Of a stretch of DNA of 64,000 nt, positions 59,759 to 64,000 are shown piece after piece. The notes under the pieces were generated by a model. The model saw only the letters and a list, made by a program, of their open reading frames with translations. It did not search any database and had not been told where the DNA came from. Each line of letters begins with the position of its first letter. Positions within the stretch are counted from its first letter, which is position 1. A program made the translations under genes and the position numbers. The DNA is from Prochlorococcus sp. AG-363-M21 (GTDB lineage: Bacteria; Cyanobacteriota; Cyanobacteriia; PCC-6307; Cyanobiaceae): positions 124,001-188,000 of the forward strand of contig QCFU01000001.1 of the NCBI GenBank assembly GCA_003278305.1, written 5' to 3'.

Positions 59759-60654
59759 CGATCTCTACTGATAATGTAGTCAGCCAAAGCTGTCAAAGGC
59801 ATTGCTTTTTTTGCCCATGGCTTAAGAACATATTTTGCCCTTTGAATAAGTTCATTTGCTCTTTCTCGTGATTTGTTAACACCCAAAAGTTTGGGGTAAG
59901 TTGTTTTATCAGCAATTAAATCTTTACCTGCGGTTTTCCCAAGAACTTCACTACTAGAAGTGACATCTAAAATGTCATCTATTATTTGAAAGGCTAAGCC
60001 TATACATTTCGCATAAATCTTTAAAGCCTGAATCAAATCATCATTAGCACCGCCAATAATTGCTCCACAAATAACTGAGGCTTTTAAGAGAGCTCCTGTT
60101 TTATGTATATGAATGTATTCCAAAGTATCTAGGTCTACATCCTTACCTTCTGATTCAAGATCAACAACTTGACCACCTACCAATCCTGGGGCACCAGAAA
60201 CTAATGACAGCTCTCCTACTACTTTTAATAACCTATCTTCTGGGACCCCTTTAGTTCTAAGAGCAACCATCTCAAAAGCTCTTGTCAATAATGCATCTCC
60301 TGCCAGTATTGCAATTGCATCTCCATAAACTTTGTGATTTGTAGGACGACCTCTTCTTAAATCATCATTATCCATTGAAGGAAGATCATCATGAATAAGC
60401 GACATTGTATGAATCATTTCAATTGCCACAGAAGTAGGAATTGCTTTATCAGGATCGCCTCCTGTCATTTCACAAGCCGCAAGGCAAAGGATAGGGCGAA
60501 GTCGCTTGCCCCCAGCCAAAAGCGAGTATCTCATTGCCTGCCTTAGCTTCTCTGGTTCTTCAGGACCTAAAGAAGCGTCTAAAGCTGCTTCAACTTTGCC
60601 CTTAGATAAGGACAAAAAAGCTTCGAAGTCAAAAGGAGGAGCTTCCGCTTCCAC
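59755..60654 (-). CDS. crtE: Geranylgeranyl diphosphate synthase
   Basis: A 299-residue trans-prenyltransferase feeding carotenoids, the chlorophyll phytyl chain and quinones. The first aspartate-rich motif is [17 protein letters not shown] (D89, D90 and following), the second FQIIDDILD, and [10 protein letters not shown] holds the pyrophosphate-binding residues. It is followed by the DUF212 gene (four-base overlap) and preceded by folD (44-base gap) on the same strand. The product chain length (C20 rather than C15) is inferred from cyanobacterial context. Confidence 0.94.
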   Translation of the reverse strand: MEAEAPPFDFEAFLSLSKGKVEAALDASLGPEEPEKLRQAMRYSLLAGGKRLRPILCLAACEMTGGDPDKAIPTSVAIEMIHTMSLIHDDLPSMDNDDLRRGRPTNHKVYGDAIAILAGDALLTRAFEMVALRTKGVPEDRLLKVVGELSLVSGAPGLVGGQVVDLESEGKDVDLDTLEYIHIHKTGALLKASVICGAIIGGANDDLIQALKIYAKCIGLAFQIIDDILDVTSSSEVLGKTAGKDLIADKTTYPKLLGVNKSRERANELIQRAKYVLKPWAKKAMPLTALADYIISRDR

Positions 60655-60698
60655 AATGAAAAAATTGAATTACAAGAATTCTCTCAGGAGTTAGACCC

Positions 60699-61607
60699 TC
60701 ATGGAAGTAAATCTGCAAGAGTGAAGGGTAAACCGCAATGGTCTTGCCATCTAAAAACAGTATTTACTAGCAACATTGAAACCGTCATTGGTCCGACTCC
60801 TCCTGGAACTGGAGTAATTGCCCTTGCTTTTGAAAAAACTTCCTCTGTACGTACATCGCCACAAAGACTATATAAAGAACCATTAACGAGAGCTTTCTCT
60901 TGTGGAATCCTATGAATACCTACATCTATCACTACTGTATTTTCGCTCACATGTTCTTTCCCAATCATCTGCGGTTTGCCTGCTGCCACAACCAATACAT
61001 CTGCTTCATTTGTCAATTTAGAAAGATCTTTAGTATGGCTATGAGCAACTGTTACGGTTGAATTAGCTGCTTGAAGCATTAATCCCATAGGCTTGCCCAC
61101 CAAAATACTTCTACCAACTACTACTGCTCTTGTTCCATCCAATTCAATATTGCTAGATGCAAGCAAAGCCATTATTCCTGCAGGAGTACATGACCTTGGC
61201 CCTGGCTCACCCTTTAATAGACTGCCCAAATTATATGCATGAAGACCATCTGCATCCTTCGTAGGCAAAATAGATTTTAGTATTTTCGAAGAATTAATAT
61301 GACTAGGAAGTGGCAACTGAACCAAAATTCCATCAATTCTCAAATCATCATTAAGATCAGTGATTTTGCTGATTATTTCTTCAGTTGAACTCTTCTCATC
61401 CAGCTGAATAGAAAAGCTCTTAACACCTATTTTCTCACATGCTCTAGTTTTGTTTGATACATAAACACCACTTGCAGGATCATTCCCAACACGAATCACT
61501 GCCAATCCAGGCGCTCTACCAGCTTTAATTAAACCTTGATCAATTTCTGACTTGAGCCTCTGCTGGATTTCTAAAGCAAGTTTTTTACCATCGAGGATTT
61601 TGGCCAT
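60699..61607 (-). CDS. folD: Bifunctional methylenetetrahydrofolate dehydrogenase/cyclohydrolase
   Basis: A 302-residue enzyme interconverting methylene- and formyl-tetrahydrofolate. The signatures GVYVSNKTRACEKIG with the catalytic lysine, DGILVQLPLP, PCTPAG-like SCTPAGIMALL, VVGRSILVGKPMG for NADP and PVPGGVGPMTV are all seen. Length is normal. It is the first gene of the leftward folD, crtE, DUF212, helicase group and is divergent from the PgpH-like gene. Confidence 0.96.
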   Translation of the reverse strand: MAKILDGKKLALEIQQRLKSEIDQGLIKAGRAPGLAVIRVGNDPASGVYVSNKTRACEKIGVKSFSIQLDEKSSTEEIISKITDLNDDLRIDGILVQLPLPSHINSSKILKSILPTKDADGLHAYNLGSLLKGEPGPRSCTPAGIMALLASSNIELDGTRAVVVGRSILVGKPMGLMLQAANSTVTVAHSHTKDLSKLTNEADVLVVAAGKPQMIGKEHVSENTVVIDVGIHRIPQEKALVNGSLYSLCGDVRTEEVFSKARAITPVPGGVGPMTVSMLLVNTVFRWQDHCGLPFTLADLLP

Positions 61608-61677
61608 GAGAATAATTTAACTTTTATGAAGCAAGCCTCTGATAAATAGCTAGCTTAATGTTCTACTTCTAAATGTT

Positions 61678-63783
61678 TTGGCCAAATTATTCAACTTAAA
61701 AAATGTATGGCGAGGCTGGAGAGATAGCCAATCTCCTAGAAGATTGGCTATGGAATGGTCCTTAACAAATAAAGCTGCGCTGCTAATTATTTCGCTTTTA
61801 ATTGCAGTTTTATCAAGTTATAAATTATTAGCAGTTCCAGACCTAAAGCCAAAAGATTTAGCTCCGTTTGATTTCATTGCACCAGAAAGTGCACTAGTCA
61901 CTGACACCGCAGAATTACAACAAAAAAGATCTGATTTAATTCCTCGAACTTCAGTCCAAGTTATTGATGAAGATGAATCAGAAAAACTCTTAAATCAAAT
62001 AAAAGAACAATTAGGCTATTTAGAGCAAGTAGCTATAAGCAACAATAATGATCGAATAGGACCTGTAAACTTAGATCTTACAGAGAGAGAATGGCTTTCC
62101 AAACAAACCGATTCAAAAAGAAGACAATGGGAGCAAGAAATTCTTCTTGTATCGCAAAAAATGATACATCAAGGAATAATAGGCACCTTGCCTTACGATC
62201 AAATTCAAAAAGCTGCAAAATTCCAGTTATCTCCAAATACAAATGTAAATAGTCCCTCTATAACAATTGGAAGCAAATTAATTGCAGATACTTTTCAAGG
62301 AAATACAAATCTGCGACATGACGTTAAAAGGAGTCAACAACTTATAGAAGAGTTAATAACAAAACAAGGTATACCAACCATAGAAGTCAAAAAGGGAGAT
62401 TTAATAGCTAAGAAAGGTGAATCTATAACGCCCAAAGGCTATGTTGTTTTAGACCATTTTCGATTAATCAATAGAAGTCCTAGACCCATTGAATGGCTAA
62501 TTAAGTTTGCAGAAGCCTTATTTAGTTGCTGGGTTCTATTAATGATAATGAGGAGAGAAAAACCTTCTGCAAAATCAAAACATGCATTTCTATCACTTGG
62601 CTTGTTGCTAATAGTCCAATTTAGTAAAGATTGGTTTGGAGCAACGATTAGTCCATTACAAGTTTTAGTTCCTCCAAGCCTTATTTTATCTCAAGGTATA
62701 GGAACTAGATCAGCATTAGGTTGGGTTGCTATTGCAAGTCTTCTTTGGCCTATTCCGGTTAGCGGAATAGGAGATGGTCGATTGCTAATTGCCGCGTTAA
62801 CAGCAACATTAGTTGCTATTCAATCAGGCAGAATGAGGAGTAGAGCACAATTAACTCAAATAGTTGTTTTAGTTCCATTTATCTCCCTTGTTTGCCAATG
62901 GATACTTATAAGAGTTCGGATAGTTCCAACATCAAGTGCTTGGGGAAAACTATCTCCTAATTCCGAAACATTAGTAACTGAAGCACTATTTCTTGTTGTG
63001 ATATTGATGTTCACAATTTTTCTAATTCCAATTATTGAAAATACTTTTGGATTACTTACTAGAGCAAGATTAATGGAGTTAGCAGATCAAGAAAGACCCC
63101 TGCTTAGAAAATTATCAAAAGAAGCTCCAGGAACTTTTGAACACACCCTTATGATTTGCGGACTAGCTGAGGAAGGTGCAAGAAGTATTGGAGCAGATGT
63201 TGACTTAATCAGAACTGGTGCTCTTTATCATGACGTAGGGAAATTGCATGCACCTGAATGGTTTATAGAGAATCAAGAAAATGAGTTAAATCCTCATGAT
63301 GAATTAAATGATCCATATAAAAGTGCAGATATCTTGCAAGCACATGTTGATGAAGGTTTAAAACTAGCCAAAAAACATCGTCTGCCAACCGCTATTGCTG
63401 ATTTTATTCCAGAACACCAAGGCACGCTAAAAATGGGATATTTCTTTCATCAAGCACGCAAATTTGATAGTGCGATTCCAGAAGGGAGATTTAGATATAA
63501 AGGGCCTATCCCTAACTCGAAAGAAACTGGAATTCTTATGCTTGCAGATGGGTGCGAAGCTGCTTTAAGAGCTCTAGATCCAAAAAGTACATATAAAGAA
63601 GCATGCTCAACTATTAGAAGGATTGTTGAATCTCGTCAAATTGATGGTCAACTCAAAAACAGTAGTCTTAGCAGAGGAGAACTGGAATTAGTAGTCAGAG
63701 CATTTGTTAGTGTATGGCGCAGAATGAGCCATAGAAGAATAAAGTATCCAACGCAATCCAAGACAACAGCTTATCCAGCATAA
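61678..63783 (+). CDS. PgpH-like 7TM-HD phosphodiesterase (probable c-di-AMP hydrolase)
   Basis: A 701-residue membrane protein. Residues about 30-50 are the first membrane helix, 60-280 an extracytoplasmic domain of the 7TMR-HDED type, then six more helices (about 285-465), and a cytoplasmic HD domain (about 480-680). The HD domain has FEHTLMICGL, YHDVGKL (metal-binding His-Asp), FIENQENELNPHD and PEHQGTLKMGYFFH, the arrangement of PgpH, which splits cyclic di-AMP to pApA. The start is a TTG at 61678; a nearby ATG at 61673 is out of frame. CdaA at 31104 would be the matching synthase. Confidence 0.92.
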   Translation: MAKLFNLKNVWRGWRDSQSPRRLAMEWSLTNKAALLIISLLIAVLSSYKLLAVPDLKPKDLAPFDFIAPESALVTDTAELQQKRSDLIPRTSVQVIDEDESEKLLNQIKEQLGYLEQVAISNNNDRIGPVNLDLTEREWLSKQTDSKRRQWEQEILLVSQKMIHQGIIGTLPYDQIQKAAKFQLSPNTNVNSPSITIGSKLIADTFQGNTNLRHDVKRSQQLIEELITKQGIPTIEVKKGDLIAKKGESITPKGYVVLDHFRLINRSPRPIEWLIKFAEALFSCWVLLMIMRREKPSAKSKHAFLSLGLLLIVQFSKDWFGATISPLQVLVPPSLILSQGIGTRSALGWVAIASLLWPIPVSGIGDGRLLIAALTATLVAIQSGRMRSRAQLTQIVVLVPFISLVCQWILIRVRIVPTSSAWGKLSPNSETLVTEALFLVVILMFTIFLIPIIENTFGLLTRARLMELADQERPLLRKLSKEAPGTFEHTLMICGLAEEGARSIGADVDLIRTGALYHDVGKLHAPEWFIENQENELNPHDELNDPYKSADILQAHVDEGLKLAKKHRLPTAIADFIPEHQGTLKMGYFFHQARKFDSAIPEGRFRYKGPIPNSKETGILMLADGCEAALRALDPKSTYKEACSTIRRIVESRQIDGQLKNSSLSRGELELVVRAFVSVWRRMSHRRIKYPTQSKTTAYPA

Positions 63784-63851
63784 AAATTATAATTAATATA
63801 TTTTAAGGAAAAATTTGTTTTTAAGTTAATACAAACAATGAAAAACTATAA

Positions 63852-64000
63852 CTACAGTCTAATTTTTCTATGACCTGGCAAACACCAATAGACTAATCCT
63901 AAGAGATTTAAAACTGCTATTAATAATGAAAAACCACTTAATCCCCAAAAATCGTTTTCTCTAACTAATCTAATTATTGCATAAGGCAATGTACCAGAAA
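63852..64000 (-). CDS. Partial CDS, C-terminus of a membrane protein
   Basis: On the reverse strand 49 codons are open from the window edge to a TAG at 63852-63854. The visible end contains SGFSLLIAVLNLLGLVYW, a likely last membrane helix, followed by a short basic tail LPGHRKIRL. Third positions are A/T-rich, as in the rest of the genome. The protein cannot be named from this fragment. It converges with the PgpH-like gene after 68 bases of AT-rich sequence. Confidence 0.6.
   Translation of the reverse strand, partial: SGTLPYAIIRLVRENDFWGLSGFSLLIAVLNLLGLVYWCLPGHRKIRL

Overview
The window is AT-rich chromosomal DNA of a marine picocyanobacterium, most likely a Prochlorococcus strain. The evidence is a plastocyanin gene of marine-picocyanobacterial type, linked petH, zwf and opcA, a SasA clock kinase, ClpC/ClpB chaperones, cobB, crtE, very short intergenic spaces, frequent TTG/GTG starts, and a petH that lacks the phycobilisome-linker (CpcD-like) domain. 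I see no rRNA, insertion sequence, prophage or CRISPR array. There is one tRNA (Glu). A low-light clade is a guess from overall impression, not proven here.

Layout. 0-5.1 kb: start of a leftward gene, then glycogen branching enzyme, hemE, an epimerase-like protein and petE with a good terminator. 5.2-9.3 kb: a Nif11-like small protein, a second-type ClpB, a response regulator with a degenerate receiver and a small cyanobacterial protein. 9.3-11.2 kb: leftward Grx4, BolA, a secreted TPR-like protein and plsC. 11.3-21.5 kb: pdxJ, then recC, a membrane methyltransferase, recB and recD. 21.6-25.6 kb: a DEAD-box RNA helicase with a structured leader, a four-cysteine secreted peptide and a lipid-exporter-type ABC protein. 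25.6-27.8 kb: PsbP-like lipoprotein, divergent recR and lipA. 27.8-33.4 kb: a tightly packed leftward operon lysA, cdaA, uppS, bioB, trhO and an unknown gene.

33.4-39.4 kb: rimI, clpC, then an unexplained trio (metal-dependent alcohol dehydrogenase family, alpha/beta hydrolase, DUF2993). 39.4-45.9 kb: leftward cdsA and a PLP decarboxylase, then rightward an ABC1 kinase, an OmpR-type regulator, a pseudouridine synthase and a RodZ-like protein. 45.9-51.5 kb: malQ, small unknowns, prs, a secreted unknown, a 389-bp non-coding stretch, sasA and tRNA-Glu. 51.5-57.8 kb: a START-like protein, then petH, zwf, opcA and cobB. 57.8-64 kb: a stand-alone RecD-like helicase, DUF212, crtE and folD leftward, a PgpH-like c-di-AMP phosphodiesterase rightward and the 3' end of a membrane protein.

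Themes. Carbon storage and night metabolism (glgB, malQ, zwf, opcA, sasA) and photosynthetic electron transfer (petE, petH, PsbP-like) sit among housekeeping genes. Both halves of a cyclic di-AMP circuit are present (CdaA-type cyclase and PgpH-type hydrolase). Double-strand-break repair is represented by recBCD and recR. The least conventional signals are strong inverted repeats just before zwf, the RNA helicase and pdxJ, two response regulators with damaged receiver motifs, a recR whose conserved N-terminus has no ATG/GTG/TTG start, and a petH with a hydrophobic N-terminus in place of the linker domain.
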